Shown in pieces: positions 49,522-60,734 of a DNA stretch of 64,000 nucleotides. The notes beneath the pieces were generated by a model. It saw only the letters and a program-made list of their open reading frames with translations, had not been told where the DNA came from and made no database searches. Numbering within the stretch: the stretch's first letter is position 1; every line of letters begins with the position of its first letter. Position numbers and translations under genes: made by a program. Origin of the DNA: Aquilaria yunnanensis (taxonomy: Eukaryota > Streptophyta > Magnoliopsida > Malvales > Thymelaeaceae); NCBI GenBank assembly GCA_039654915.1, contig CM077597.1, positions 35,996,001 through 36,060,000 on the forward strand. Direction: 5' to 3'.

Positions 49522-51007
49522 CCAATGTTAGTACTAACTAGTTTTAAAACTCTCCTAAGGCTAAACTTATGATTGAGGAGGTCTACCATGGTGATCTTTT
49601 TATGTTTATTACATGTTTCACGGACTAACCAATGAATGTTGTTGCTGTTGCATTACATATTATAGGTGTTTATGAAGGATTGCTGCATTTGGTTGCTCTA
49701 TATTGGATATATGCATTGTGTGTTCTTGTGTCTTTGGATGCAGGTGATTGCTAAAGGTTACATTACCTTAGTGTTAAAGTGTTCTCCTTGCTAAGTGTCT
49801 CCATGAAACTTACCTCCCCTCAAATCTTCCTATTTTAGGTCCAGCAGAAAGATCACATTCAAACTGACCATTTTCATTTGAGTTTTAATCTAAAATTTTA
49901 GGTACATGAACTTTCATGTGTCTAGTTATAATTTGAAAAGGTTGGTTATTTTAGGAGCATATTTGGTATTTTAGTGATGGTGCTTATTGTGTTACGCAGT
50001 AGCTATCTAAGATATGGTTTTCTCATGCATTGTGTCTCAAGCATCTCCTGTGACTTGGGTACGTGTCTTTAGCTAATTTAAGGCCATGATGTAGTGCATA
50101 GATGCATATAAATGTAAGACATGTAAAGTTTGGACAATATATGTGAACATTTGTGGGCTAAATGGCTATGTTTGTGAAGCTATGCATAAGCTGTCTAAGT
50201 ATGAATGATAGGCTGCTTGTTTGCAAATTCTGTTTTGGGCACTTAAAGTTGCTAGAGGCAAGAGCATGTAATTCCTATGTGTATTGAACATGTATGGGAT
50301 AGTCTTGGAGGGCTTACCCATTGTGAATAAAGTGTTTGTACGCTTATGAAATTTTGTATGGGCATATGGTCATATGGTGGACAGAATTTTGACCCTGCAC
50401 TCAAAGTCCAATATCTCCCTTTGTAGAATGAATCTTCGTATGAAATTTTGATGAAACCTATGAACATCTAGAGGTTTAACTGGACTTTAGAATTTATGTA
50501 TTTGCATCCCTGTAGCCAACGTTATGACGTTGCAAAGTTGGCTAAGTTCCTGTTCATTTGGTCAGAATTTTGTAACCAACCCTAAAAATCTATAACTTGG
50601 TCCATAGGTGGCTATTGATGTAAAACCAAATTCCCTGGTTTGGTTTAAGTCTCTAATTGATAATGAAGCAAACAAAATAAGGGGTACATGGCTAGATTAA
50701 TATAGTTGCTTGGAGGAAGTTTCGGGTGCAGTGGTTGGTTACTTAAACTTAACAAGATTGCCTAATGTGTGACAGCCAAGATTAAGACTTGCGTAGTGTT
50801 TTGCTTTCTTGCTGCCATGGTGTGCATAAAATGTTAATATGTGCATAATGTTTTGACCAATTTTAATGCATTTACGTAGTGCCCAAGAGGGCCACTTGGG
50901 TATGCGCAGTAAGGGTATTATTCTAATGGCCTATAGAACATACCAACCCTGGGACTTTTAAATTCACAATTTTGGCACCATAACTAGACCACCCTGAGTG
51001 GGTAACA
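49522..51007 (+). repeat. Solo LTR A4, second part
   Basis: Picks up the A LTR at GTTAGTACTAAC, exactly where 10945 left it, and runs to GGTAACA at 51007. The TTTAG at 51008-51012 is the target duplication. Confidence 0.82.
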
Positions 51008-51374
51008 TTTAGAGTTTCTTAGCTCACATAGGAGCACAGTTGGCTGTGCATAAGGGTTTATTTTTTGGGTATCTTAGCTTATGTCACTCTGCTTCTTGGT
51101 TGAGAAACCAATTTTACTCATTCAAATTGAGTCGAATATCACAATGTGCCGTAGCACTATGATATATCTTTATTTGGGTCATGGTTTCACTAGATTTCAA
51201 TAAATTCCACTCTGGGTTTCAAACAGACTACCTCTAGGGCACCCTCATGGGGTAATTACATTATATAGCACTTAATGATACACTTGTGACATGTATTAAT
51301 CATATATTAACATAATGTACTTGATATGTACATCTCATTAAAGCCTAGGGCCTATACAAGTCACAGGTATGACA
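51008..51374 (-). repeat. C repeat, minus orientation, second part (inner end)
   Basis: Its reverse complement matches 54608-54970 (TGTCAT-CCTGTGACT start, gataggcc-like segment, atgagatgtaca). It joins 8577-9940 across A4. It ends at tatgaca (51374), the likely terminus of C. Confidence 0.68.
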
Positions 51375-51479
51375 ATCACAAAGTCCTTAAAGTAGTCGAA
51401 GATGACAAAGGACAAACCAAAAAGTACAAGAGGGAAACAAGAGTCATCGGTGCTAAAAAGTCAAGCATAATAAAGCTTG

Positions 51480-53303
51480 TGTTGATAGGAGCCAAAGCAT
51501 AAATGGGCTAACCATGGTGGAATAGTTTGTTAAAGCTGCCATGATATGGCCCTCATTCGGGAGATCCCTAGATACCTCCTAGAAAGTGGCATCCATAGTC
51601 ACCCCCCAAAAGAGCTATGGAAGCATCCTCCCAGAAACATTGTCATAAAAAAGGGACATATCCTCAGTCATCGCACAAATTCACGACCTTAAAATTGGCC
51701 CATTTGGTAGACAAGCATTCCCTGTGACTCAGCTGGCCTCATGTTCAGCCACCTACTCAGGAGCCGAGGTCTCCATTGAACGGTCATGACGATGTTGGTT
51801 TATGATGTTAGTACCGAACCATACTTCAATCTAGTCATAAGCCATAAAGTAATTGAGAAAGATGGGAGTTGAAGTGAAAGAACCATGGGGAGGGACCTCG
51901 GCCTGCCTCGAAGTTCCTTCACTGTCAAAAATCTTGATAGCATCCTTGACCACCACCTTCAGAACTTTGCCCTTTTTCTTTTTTTCTATTTCTCAGCTGC
52001 CAAGCAGCTAAGGCCTCCTCAATCACCAACTTGAGCAAAGCAGCGGCGGTACAAGGACTTGGAAGGAGAGTAGTTGTCTCCTTCACAAACTCTTCAAACT
52101 CAGTAACCACGGAGTTGTCTAGAAGAGGGATCTCGATGTCCTGGGGGACCGTCAGCTTAGGAACCACTTCCGCAAATGGGACGTTAGTGGAGAAGGAGGT
52201 AACATGGACCTTTTTCTATGGAAGATTGTCAGAGGTTTTCCTTATGGGCTTTCTTTTGGCCGCCCTCTTGCCGTCATCTTTCTTATGGGCCCTGGCAAGG
52301 AATTCCTTCCTAGAAAACTCAGCACAGAAGTCATCACCCATTTTTATTAAAAAGAAAGCATTGGTGTGGCTTTTTTAAAGAAAGTAAAGAAACTAAGTCA
52401 ATAACACTTATGAGAAACAAAGGAGGAGTAAGAAAGATCTCCCCAAAGTAGCTGGACTAAGACCGGATCCTCCTAAGGGTTCCCCTCGAGATCTTTGTCA
52501 ATAGGCTTTTCTTTAGTAGACTTCAAAGCACCTTTAGCCCTCGACCCTACTTAAGTCGAAAGAGGTGGGTAGACATGCAGGGTGCGTAGCACCTCGGCTG
52601 TCACTAAGTCCTACTTGATTGGGAAAGGAAAGGGGTCAATCTCCACAGCCAAGTCCCCCTAGTTTGCTACAGCCTGAATTTGAGTGTTGAAAGCCTGAAA
52701 GTATTTCTTCATCTTATTATCTAAGAGTGAGATGGGGTCATCCATATCCACCTCCAAGCTCCCAAAAGCCCACCTGACCGAGATCCCCTAGGATTCCTAT
52801 ATCTTTATGAAGAAATACCTCTTCTACCAGTTGTGCCAGTCATCATAGATGCCAAACACGAATGAGTACTTTTTGCTTCCTGAACCCCAGGGAAGCATGA
52901 AGTAGCAGGACCCCTTCGGTGTGGTGAGCAACTTGTAGTACTATAGGAAGATAAAGAAGTAGGGAACAAGCCCTAAGACACTGCTCCTGTGCAAATAAGC
53001 GTTTAAATGAGCATAGGAGTTCAGCAGGAGCCGATGGACTTCTATTCAATGAAACTCGCAAAAATTCTTCGCCATGGGGTGAAGGGGATATCGGAGCCTA
53101 ACCTTTAGTTTAGTCTTGAAGGCTGTAATTTCCCCTTCCAGGGGTTTATGGCTCATCTCCCCTCCGCTCGGCACCCAAACGGTAGCATCGATAGGAAGAG
53201 AAAATTTCTTCCTCCATTTCTCAACTTTCTATGTCGTGGTGTAGCTTGGGTGAGTGTCCGAAGACTCCCAGTTGCCCTTAGATAAAATGGATGTTTTGGC
53301 CAT
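51480..53303 (-). pseudogene. PF04195-like 'putative gypsy-type transposon' protein (E), broken
   Basis: One frame can be followed on the minus strand from ATG at 53303 (MAKTSILSKGNWESS) toward 51480 with many stops. Recognisable features are KVRLRYPLHP, a Leu/Tyr-rich stretch after LLNSYAHLNAYLH, GLVPYFFIFL, and SCYFMLPWGSGSKKYSF followed by KRYFFIKI. This order and composition resemble the conserved domain of plant proteins annotated as putative gypsy-type transposons, seen at the 5' end of some non-autonomous plant elements; molecular function is unknown. The later part (52341-51925) is Lys/Arg rich, then EFEEFVKETTTLL. The open piece 52167-51925 is only a fragment. Assignment is from memory of the family and is moderate. 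Confidence 0.6.
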
Positions 53304-53480
53304 GACAGTACTTTGGAAGGAGAAAAGAAGTAAGAACCAAAATGGAGACTACCTGAGGCCCTAGATATCATTGAAAACATGCTGAGAAAGTCTGAGAACA
53401 CTCAAGAACCAAAGAGAAGGAGTAAGCTGGGAGCAAAGAGTGAATTTCCAACTGGAGGGAAAGGGTATGTATAGGACCCA
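53304..53480 (-). promoter_or_regulatory. Probable promoter and leader of E
   Basis: Minus strand has CCTATACATACC at about 53476-53465, about 160 bp before the ATG at 53303, with a pyrimidine-rich leader between. Spacing suits a plant TATA box and short 5' leader. Inference from position only. Confidence 0.4.
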
Positions 53481-54607
53481 AAGAAGTGCGATGAATCATG
53501 GCAATTAATAAAGAGGTGAAAAGGAAAAAATGCCCTCCATTCACATTTCAGAAATGTAGGACCTTCGACGCTAGTAATTGTGTGACATGTGTACCTGGAA
53601 ATCTGGAATTGAGGGAATGATTTGTGAAACAACATAAAGCTACCCACTCGTGAATTGATGTCAGGTGCATTAAGTGATGAGACACAAACGATGGCCTTCA
53701 AATGACGTGTGTAACGTCCTATTGGTTGAAGTAACTGGCACTTTAAGAAGCCTAAACGATGCGTCGGTAAGAAAAAGAAGGGGATGACTGATTCAGGCAC
53801 GCCGAACAGCACCTACCCAATGAAGCTTGTCTTCATCAGCTATAGGGAGAGAGCGTGTGATCACTGAAGCCCATGAGGCCAAGAGTTGGCCAAAGCCACG
53901 AGCCCAAGGACTCGTTGAAGTACAGAAAACCAGCAACTGGCCAAAGTGCTCATCCGTGGTACGTGAAAGGCTTGATAACCTCAATGATGTATGATGACCT
54001 TCGAAACCTGCATCTCGGCCAAAAGTCATTTACCAAACCAATGACCACATGCCTCAACACCGATGTCCTAAATATGGAGAAATACCATTATAGAATAGCT
54101 CCCAGGTTTGTACAAACTGCCCTCTAAGGCTAGTGTCAGAGCAGCTGGTTACAAGGGACAATTGGGATAATGTAGACCTCTGACTCCATATCTAACCAAA
54201 CACATGTAAGGAAAAATTGAGGACTTCCCCCATTAGGAGACAGTATAAAAGGGGGCATTCCCAGGTATGTAGGATAAGGAACTCTAAGTTGAGCTTAAGT
54301 AATACTGCTAGCAATACCACTCTCTTACTTGGCCATCAAAGAATCCCCCTAGCAAAGCACTTTGAGGATTCCCTTCACCCCCTTTTGTTTGGTGTGTTTC
54401 AAGCATGGACTTCTAGCCATAGCACATGTTGACGTAAAGCTCAGACTAATGAAGTCCCCCAAGCTACCTAATGTACTAAGTGTTCCCATGCATGGTACAC
54501 TTTTAGTTCAAACAGTCTTCAAGCCTACTGAGACATTAACTTTTACTTTAACTTGGCACTTGGGCAACAAATTTTTCACAACCCTACTGGTCCTAGCCTA
54601 TACCAGG
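53481..54607. other. Unassigned 1.1 kb between E and the right C copy
   Basis: No supported gene. Frames of 70-136 codons on both strands overlap one another and match nothing I know. A plus-strand cagtataaaagg at 54241-54252 looks like a TATA box, but no gene follows it. Possibly upstream or LTR sequence of the E element. Confidence 0.4.
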
Positions 54608-56815
54608 TGTCATTCCTGTGACTGATATAGGCCATGGGCTATAATGAGATGTACACATAAAGTATGTTATGTGAATATATGAGTATGGGAATATGTGAGA
54701 TGCACAAGCATGGGAATAACAGCTACATAGTGTAAGTGCTCCATGAGAGTGCCCTAGAGACACTCAGTTTGAATTTCAAGTGGAATCTGATGCAAGATGG
54801 CATAATGGTGAGCCAAATAAGACTGTGTTTGAATGCTAAGTGCATTTTGAGGAAGTGACTCAAAATGGAGGGCAACCTTGTCTAAGAAGCCAATAAGCAA
54901 AGTGCTTTAAGCTGTGGCTCAGAAAGGGAAACTCTTAGCCGCACCCAAGTGTGCCCTTCTGTGAACTCAGGTGCTCTAAAGCCCAAAAAACTAAGGGACA
55001 TTGTACAAGTACAATTCTTAAGGTGGTGATATCAATGAGGGAAGCCTCTCAAGCTAAAAAATGTGGTGGACTCATTGAAATTTAACAAGACACGCTAGAG
55101 TGCACTAGAACACTCTCAAATGCACCTTGTCTGTGACTATGTGCTTATGAAGACACTAAAGTCTACTCCTTTAAGAGGAATTATAAGAGAATGATACCTA
55201 TCATTTAACTAACAATGTGAGCTACAATGTGGCCCAATAAAAGGTGAAAAACATGAAGGAACCATAGAGACACTTTAAGAGACATTAAAGTGCTCTTACA
55301 TGCACTCTTAAGTCCACAATTGTTCAATGAAAAATTTGAGGGCTTAATTGGCTGAATAAATTCACAAAGTGGGCACTTAAAATGCGCCACTTGAGAATCT
55401 ACGTAGGAAAAAAAAAATTCCAAAAAGACTTGAGGTACTTGAAAGAAGGTTTGACCAAGAAACAATTAAAAATTTGTGGTGGCAATTAAGGTCTTTTTGG
55501 CTACTTCAATGCCATTTCCTAGCTATTTCTTGGTAGCTTCAGGGATCATTAATTTAAGCTAAGTTCCTACCAAAGACCAAGACAAAAGGAGAACAAATCA
55601 AAGGCTAAGCTGGACAAAGACTTGGAAACCAAGTCATCCGGCCATTCTTGTTGCCTAGTCACTAAAGGAAATTACCTAGCAACTTCCAATTAGGTTTCTA
55701 GCCCCATTTACTACCTAAGAAAATTTACTGAGACCTGCCAAAGACCACCAAAAATAAAGGAAAGAAAGGAGAGCAAAAAGAAGACTAAAGTAATTCAATA
55801 AAATCTTGGTAGCTTGACTTTGGTGATTCAACCACTGCCTACTTGTAAGACTTCTAAAGGTAGCTTCCTTATAGCTAATTAGATATTTCTTAGCTATTTC
55901 CTACTCATTCACACCCTAACATTATAGTAAACATAAGCCAAAAATAGTTAGATACCAAAACATAAGCAATAAACTAAAGACAACACAAGTTAGCAAAAAT
56001 CACAGCTAAACTAGCACGCCATCTCTAGGACCCTTCATGAGCTAATTTCTTCTTCCTTTCTTCTTGATTTCTCACCACCATCTACTTGGCCATACCCCTA
56101 GCTAAGTACCCTTAAGTTTTTGGAAAGAAAAGAATAGGAGAAGGATGAAAACAAGGTGAATCCGAGACAAGATCAAGCAAGACTAGCACATGGTGTCACC
56201 TATGTTGGTGCTTATGATTATGAAACTATCATCAAGCTTCCTTGCTACCTCTTTAACCATAGGTAAGGACCCAATCTGAGCTTTCTTCTTCTATATTTTG
56301 AAGGGGAAAAGTTGCCCCAAATGATGGCTTCAGCGAAATGAACCTAGAGGCTATGTTAACGGGCTATGTGTGCATAATGCACTATGGTAAGCTAGCTAGT
56401 TTCCTTTCGGCAAGCATTGGGCTTTTGTTCAAGTGGGGGCAAGCTTGATTAATCACCTAGAACTCTATTATAAATGAACTTAACCAAAGTGATCACATTA
56501 AGAATCTACCAAGAAACCATCCTCGCTATGTTAAGGAAACCCTGCGTATGTGGTGTGTGTGTTTGTGTGCTTCTCTATTTCCATGCATGTGCTGACCCCT
56601 TGATTACTTATATATGTATTATATATTATGTTGTACTTGTTTTTTGGGTGACTTTTATGTCTTTGGATGATGGTTATTAAAGAAGCTTGGAGGTTTTAAG
56701 TATATCAATCTTTTACACATTGAATAAAGCACTAGGTAATGTTTAGATTCTTCACTAGGTACCTATGTACTCATGCCCTATTTTGCCCATTTTAGGTAAA
56801 AAAGTGGAGGACTAA
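54608..56815 (+). repeat. C repeat, plus orientation
   Basis: Starts TGTCATTCCTGTGAC and runs to the A9 LTR at 56816. It is an inverted partner of 51374-51008 / 9940-8577. Non-coding: no frame longer than 90 codons. It includes many words such as gcactctta, ttggtagc and a TATA-rich stretch at 56608-56630. May be an old LTR, but no paired copy, primer site or polypurine tract is attached. Confidence 0.65.
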
Positions 56816-57589
56816 TGTTACCACTCTAAAAGCTTAAATACAGTGGCAATATTTAATGTGTCAATCTCCCAAGAGCTATACATGTTTTGTAGCTCATCAG
56901 AACAATGCTCACTACATTACCCAAGTGGCCCTTTTGGTCTTTATGCAAACATATGTATATTGGTCAAACCATAATACACATATTTACATTTATGCACACT
57001 ATGGCAGCTAACAAGGAAAACACTAGCACAATTCTTAGTTTTGGCTTCCACACATTAGGCAATCTTTTTAGGTTCTAGTGACTAGCCGCTGTACCAGTAA
57101 CTTCCACTAATAAATTGTATCATTCTAGCCATGTAACCCCCTATTTTATTTGTTCCATTAACAAGTAGAGACTTAGAGAAAACCCATAAATTTTTTTTTA
57201 CATCAAAAGCCCACCTATGGACCAAGTTATGGATTTTTTAAGTTGGTTACCAAATTCTGACCAAATGAACAGTAACTTAGCCAACTTTGGAATATCAGAT
57301 CTTTGGCTATAGAGCTCCAAATTAATAAATTTAAAATTTTATTTCAAACTCTATATGTGTTATAGGTGTGGTCAAAATTTCATAGCCAAACTCATTATGT
57401 ACAACAATTTATGGCTCTTGCAGTACAGGGTACCAAATCTGTACAACTAATGACCATAATGCCCATTCAAAATTTCATAAAATTCATACACTTAATTTCC
57501 AGGTTCAAAACCAACATGGGCAGGTTCTTACATGTCTTAAACACTTTGGAAAGTCATTCCCCTGAATTCAGTGGCATTCCATAAACATT
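56816..57589 (-). repeat. Family A LTR (A9), first part
   Basis: Divergent A LTR whose plus-strand start is TGTTACCACTC, collinear with 1199-1990. It is interrupted at 57589 by element D (after ACATT) and resumes at 63230. Orientation is minus. Confidence 0.8.
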
Positions 57590-58611
57590 TGATACGATCA
57601 AAGAACGCACAACCAAGGAAGGCAAGGACCCACTGAAGGTTTCTAGTGGACCATTGACAAGGAAAAGGGCTAAGGAGCCCACTAGTGCACTTCAAGCTCG
57701 GATGTTGACAGATTGGCGATGTTCTGGTGGAAAAATCATATCTTCAGCTAAACAGATCATAATTGAGTGATTCTTGATTCATTGGAAAGATAACATCTGG
57801 AGCTACAAGTCATATGAAGACCATCAAACCCAATTTTCACGTTAAGGAGGTCCAATTTAGCTTCAAAGTCGCGATTTACGAGTTATCGCTGGTTCAGAAG
57901 CAGTTGCAGTATTTTGCGAGTATCTTTCTATTCAGAAGTCCATTTTGTGTGATTCAAGTGTGGTTTCAAAGCTAAGAAAGAGATCTACAACTTTCATGTT
58001 TTACATTTTGAGAAATCATGGCTTCATGAAGTTCGAATTGCAGCTTGAAGTTAAAGACACAAGCAGGAACCTCCTGAGAAGACTATTTTGTGGTTTTTAT
58101 GGCCAATCTTATTTTGTAACGTATTTTATTTTATGTTCCTATTTATTTACATTATTTAGGATTTTATTTAGGCCATGGAAGTGATTTAGGTCACTTAGGA
58201 TAAATGGAATTCGCTGCACACCTTAAACATGTGTTAAAAGGGTGTAGGAATCCTAGTTTGACTAGGTTTTCTTGAGTCCTTTGTAACTAGGTTTCCTAGG
58301 TGACTTGGGCTGCGAATTTTGCTGAGTCTTTTACCCTAGTTTAGGCCTATATAAAGGCAAATATTCTGGATGTAAACATACAGGTTATTGCCGAAATAAT
58401 ATTGCTCTTTGGAGAGGTTTTCTCTTTGGTTCTTGGCGGACTGCCTTGGTGCACAAGTATGCTTGTGTTCTTGGAGTTCTATACTTCTCGTTTCTAGTCA
58501 CAGGTTGATTAGGGGTGGGGGTCTTCAAACCCAGTCTCTTTGATGTCTTGTGGAGCTTGAAAAACATCTTGGGCGAGTTTCATGGTCGTTATACCATCGG
58601 GGTTCGCATCA
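57590..58611 (+). repeat. 5' LTR of D
   Basis: 1022 bp, TGATACG...GCATCA. TATA box TATATAAAG at 58348-58356, so the transcript should start about 30 bp downstream, in the R region near 58385. Followed by two spacer bases and the primer site. Confidence 0.92.
58348..58356 (+). promoter_or_regulatory. TATA box of element D
   Basis: TATATAAAG in a CC-flanked context about 265 bp before the end of the 5' LTR. The same box is in the 3' LTR at 62966-62974, from which it could drive read-out into A9. Confidence 0.7.
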
Positions 58612-58613
58612 GT

Positions 58614-58625
58614 TGGTATCAGAGC
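58614..58625 (+). promoter_or_regulatory. tRNA-iMet primer binding site of D
   Basis: TGGTATCAGAGC, a full match to the 3' end of initiator-Met tRNA, two bases after the LTR. Confidence 0.9.
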
Positions 58626-59528
58626 CACAAGTTCCATTGAAGGACATATCCTGTGTTCTTGTTTCTCTTCGTTTTTCCTTCAATTTTGTCCAGTAATTTC
58701 GTGCTTTAATTCTCTGTTTTAATCCTTTTTCTTCTTGTTTCAGGTCTGTCCTTTTTATTCCATCCTTGTTCAAGTCCGAAAATCACAAAAACAACAAAAA
58801 GAAGTCAATCCGTGTCACCTAGTATTCTCGGTTTCAATTCGTTTGTTCTTGTCTAATTCTTATCTTTCTGTTTCGTGTCCAGCCATATTAATCTCTTTTG
58901 TTTTCATTGTTTCCAGCATCTTAGAGTCCAGAAAACTTCAAAAAAAGAAGGATCCAAGTTCAGGAATTTTCGGTATCAAAAAGTTGCTTCAAATTGTGCC
59001 AATTTCACTAGTTTTCTTGTCTTGGCCGAAAAGAATTCTAACTTTTTGTCTTTGGCAGCAAGGAGTTTCAAGGAGAATGTTTGGTTAGCATCAAAACAGC
59101 AAGCCAAAAAAAAAAAGGAGGAAAAAAAAAGAAGAAAAGAAAAAGAAAGAACAAAGAACGAAAAAGAAAAGAACAAAAGAAAGAGCTTGCAAAGGAAAAT
59201 GAGTTTTCTCAAAATTGTTGAAAGTTTTGCGCCCCAAAACCTATCCCATTGTTTTCCAGCCAAAAAGCTTTCTGTGTGGTTCTTGTGATCATCAATTGCA
59301 AGAGCTTCCTAGAGTCTTTTAAAGCTTGTTTAGCCCACCTCTTTTGGAGTCAAAATAGTTCTTCAAAAATTCAAGTTTTCTTGTGTGCTTTGAGGATAGT
59401 TTTCTTAGAACTTTTGAGAACTCTTTGAATAGCAATATCTCACTAACAAATTGAGTGCTTGAGTGTTCATCTTTTGAGTGAAACACGTGAGGTGAGTGTT
59501 TGTGAGGATCTTTGTTATTTTCAGGAGT
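58626..59528 (+). other. Leader of D, with poly-purine stretch
   Basis: 903 bp without a supported gene. 59103-59200 is almost pure A/G, giving Lys/Glu-rich chance frames. A ttgttattttcag acceptor-like site ends at 59524, just before the gag ATG, so leader splicing is possible but unproven. It could also carry packaging signals (inference). Confidence 0.6.
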
Positions 59529-60734
59529 ATGGAGGGCCAAGAGGATAGGAGGATGGAAGTGAGGAACAATGATGAGCCTACCATGGGAGAATTTCAAGAA
59601 ACTCTCAATAGACTTGTGGGGAGGGTTGAGGACATTGATTTGAGGTTGCCAAGGAGACCAAATCCCATCTTGCAACCAAGGAGAGGCCTAAGGAGAGAAG
59701 AACCTGAGAAGGAAGAAGGGCATTGGCATGACCATGGGCTTCCAAGGAGGGGGGAGCCAAGAGAAGATCATAACCTTAACTCCATCAACTTTACCATTCC
59801 ATCCTTCCAAGGGAGGAGTGATCCCGATGCATATTGGGAGTGGGAACAAAAGATTGAGATGGTGTTTGATTGCCATTATTACTCCGAGAAAGAGAAGGTT
59901 AAATTGGCTACCATAAAGTTCACTAATTATGCTCTTGTATGGTGGAATCAGGATGTTACTTCTAGGAGAAGGAATGAGGAGGAGCCCATACATACATGGA
60001 GAGCCCTTAAAGCCTTAATGAGGAGGAGATTTGTGCCTAGCTCCTACTATAGAGATCAACGCTTAAAGCTTCAAAAGCTAGTGCAAGGCCAAAGAAGTGT
60101 GGAGGACTACCATAAAGACTTGGAGAGGACCTTGACCCGAGCCAACATCATGGAGGATGAGGAGACCACCATTGCTAGATTCATTAATGGTCTCAATCTT
60201 GAGATTGCCAACGAAGTGGAGATGGTGCCATATGTCAACATGGAGGATTTGCTTCATCATGCCATTAAGGCCGAGAGGAGCATCAAGAGAGCAAAGGCAT
60301 CCAAGATGTGTCAAGGAGGAATTTCCACATGGAGAGGAGCATGGAGTAAGGATGTGAGAGAAGTGCCCAAGCCAAACATGGAGGCCACAAAAGGAGACTT
60401 GTCTCAATCTCAACAAGAGAAGTCAATCATGCTTGCACCAGTTTCACCACAACAAGTGTTGGAGGATCAAAGAAAAATTCAAAGTGAGCTTGAGAGAAAA
60501 GAGAAAGAGGGGAAAGTTGAGGGCAAGAGTGATGAGGGGAAAGTTGAGAGAACAACCGAGAGATTAAGTGAGAAGAGTGAACATGAGGGGAAGAAGAGTG
60601 GAGAGTTCCCGAGAGAAGAAATTGAGTGCGAAGTTGAGAGAAGACAAGAGTGTAATGAACCCAAGCCGAGTGAAGAGAGAAAGACCTACAGAGAAGCCAT
60701 ACTTTCATCTAACGTAATGAAGTCTTTTTTCTAG
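59529..60734 (+). CDS. gag: Gag polyprotein of element D (intact, 401 aa)
   Basis: Intact capsid-type protein. I chose ATG at 59529 (MEGQEDRRMEVR); the frame is open upstream but has no earlier ATG. Residues about 90-240 form a Retrotrans_gag domain: IPSFQGRSDPDAYWEWEQKI, YALVWWNQD, LMRRRFVPSSYYRD, LVQGQRSVEDYHKDLERTL, ARFINGLNLEIANEV. The C-terminal 140 residues are highly charged (Glu/Lys/Arg/Ser), probably disordered. There is no CCHC zinc knuckle and no protease. It ends in TAG at 60732-60734. It should form particles with, or be packaged by, proteins of an autonomous relative. The lack of any stop in a window full of dead gags suggests recent or maintained function. Confidence 0.88.
   Translation: MEGQEDRRMEVRNNDEPTMGEFQETLNRLVGRVEDIDLRLPRRPNPILQPRRGLRREEPEKEEGHWHDHGLPRRGEPREDHNLNSINFTIPSFQGRSDPDAYWEWEQKIEMVFDCHYYSEKEKVKLATIKFTNYALVWWNQDVTSRRRNEEEPIHTWRALKALMRRRFVPSSYYRDQRLKLQKLVQGQRSVEDYHKDLERTLTRANIMEDEETTIARFINGLNLEIANEVEMVPYVNMEDLLHHAIKAERSIKRAKASKMCQGGISTWRGAWSKDVREVPKPNMEATKGDLSQSQQEKSIMLAPVSPQQVLEDQRKIQSELERKEKEGKVEGKSDEGKVERTTERLSEKSEHEGKKSGEFPREEIECEVERRQECNEPKPSEERKTYREAILSSNVMKSFF

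Noticed and set aside
52031..52378. Plus-strand frame of 115 codons
   Set aside because: Lies antisense to the PF04195-like pseudogene E; a shadow frame.
53402..53812. Minus-strand frame of 136 codons upstream of E
   Set aside because: Overlaps the likely promoter and leader of E, matches nothing recognised, and is overlapped by other frames of similar length.
54241..54252. TATA box-like cagtataaaagg on the plus strand
   Set aside because: No gene or element start follows in a suitable position; single motif only.
58875..59288. Frame of 137 codons rich in Lys/Glu (and its antisense) in the D leader
   Set aside because: Comes from a nearly pure A/G tract; low-complexity sequence without a start context or conserved domain.
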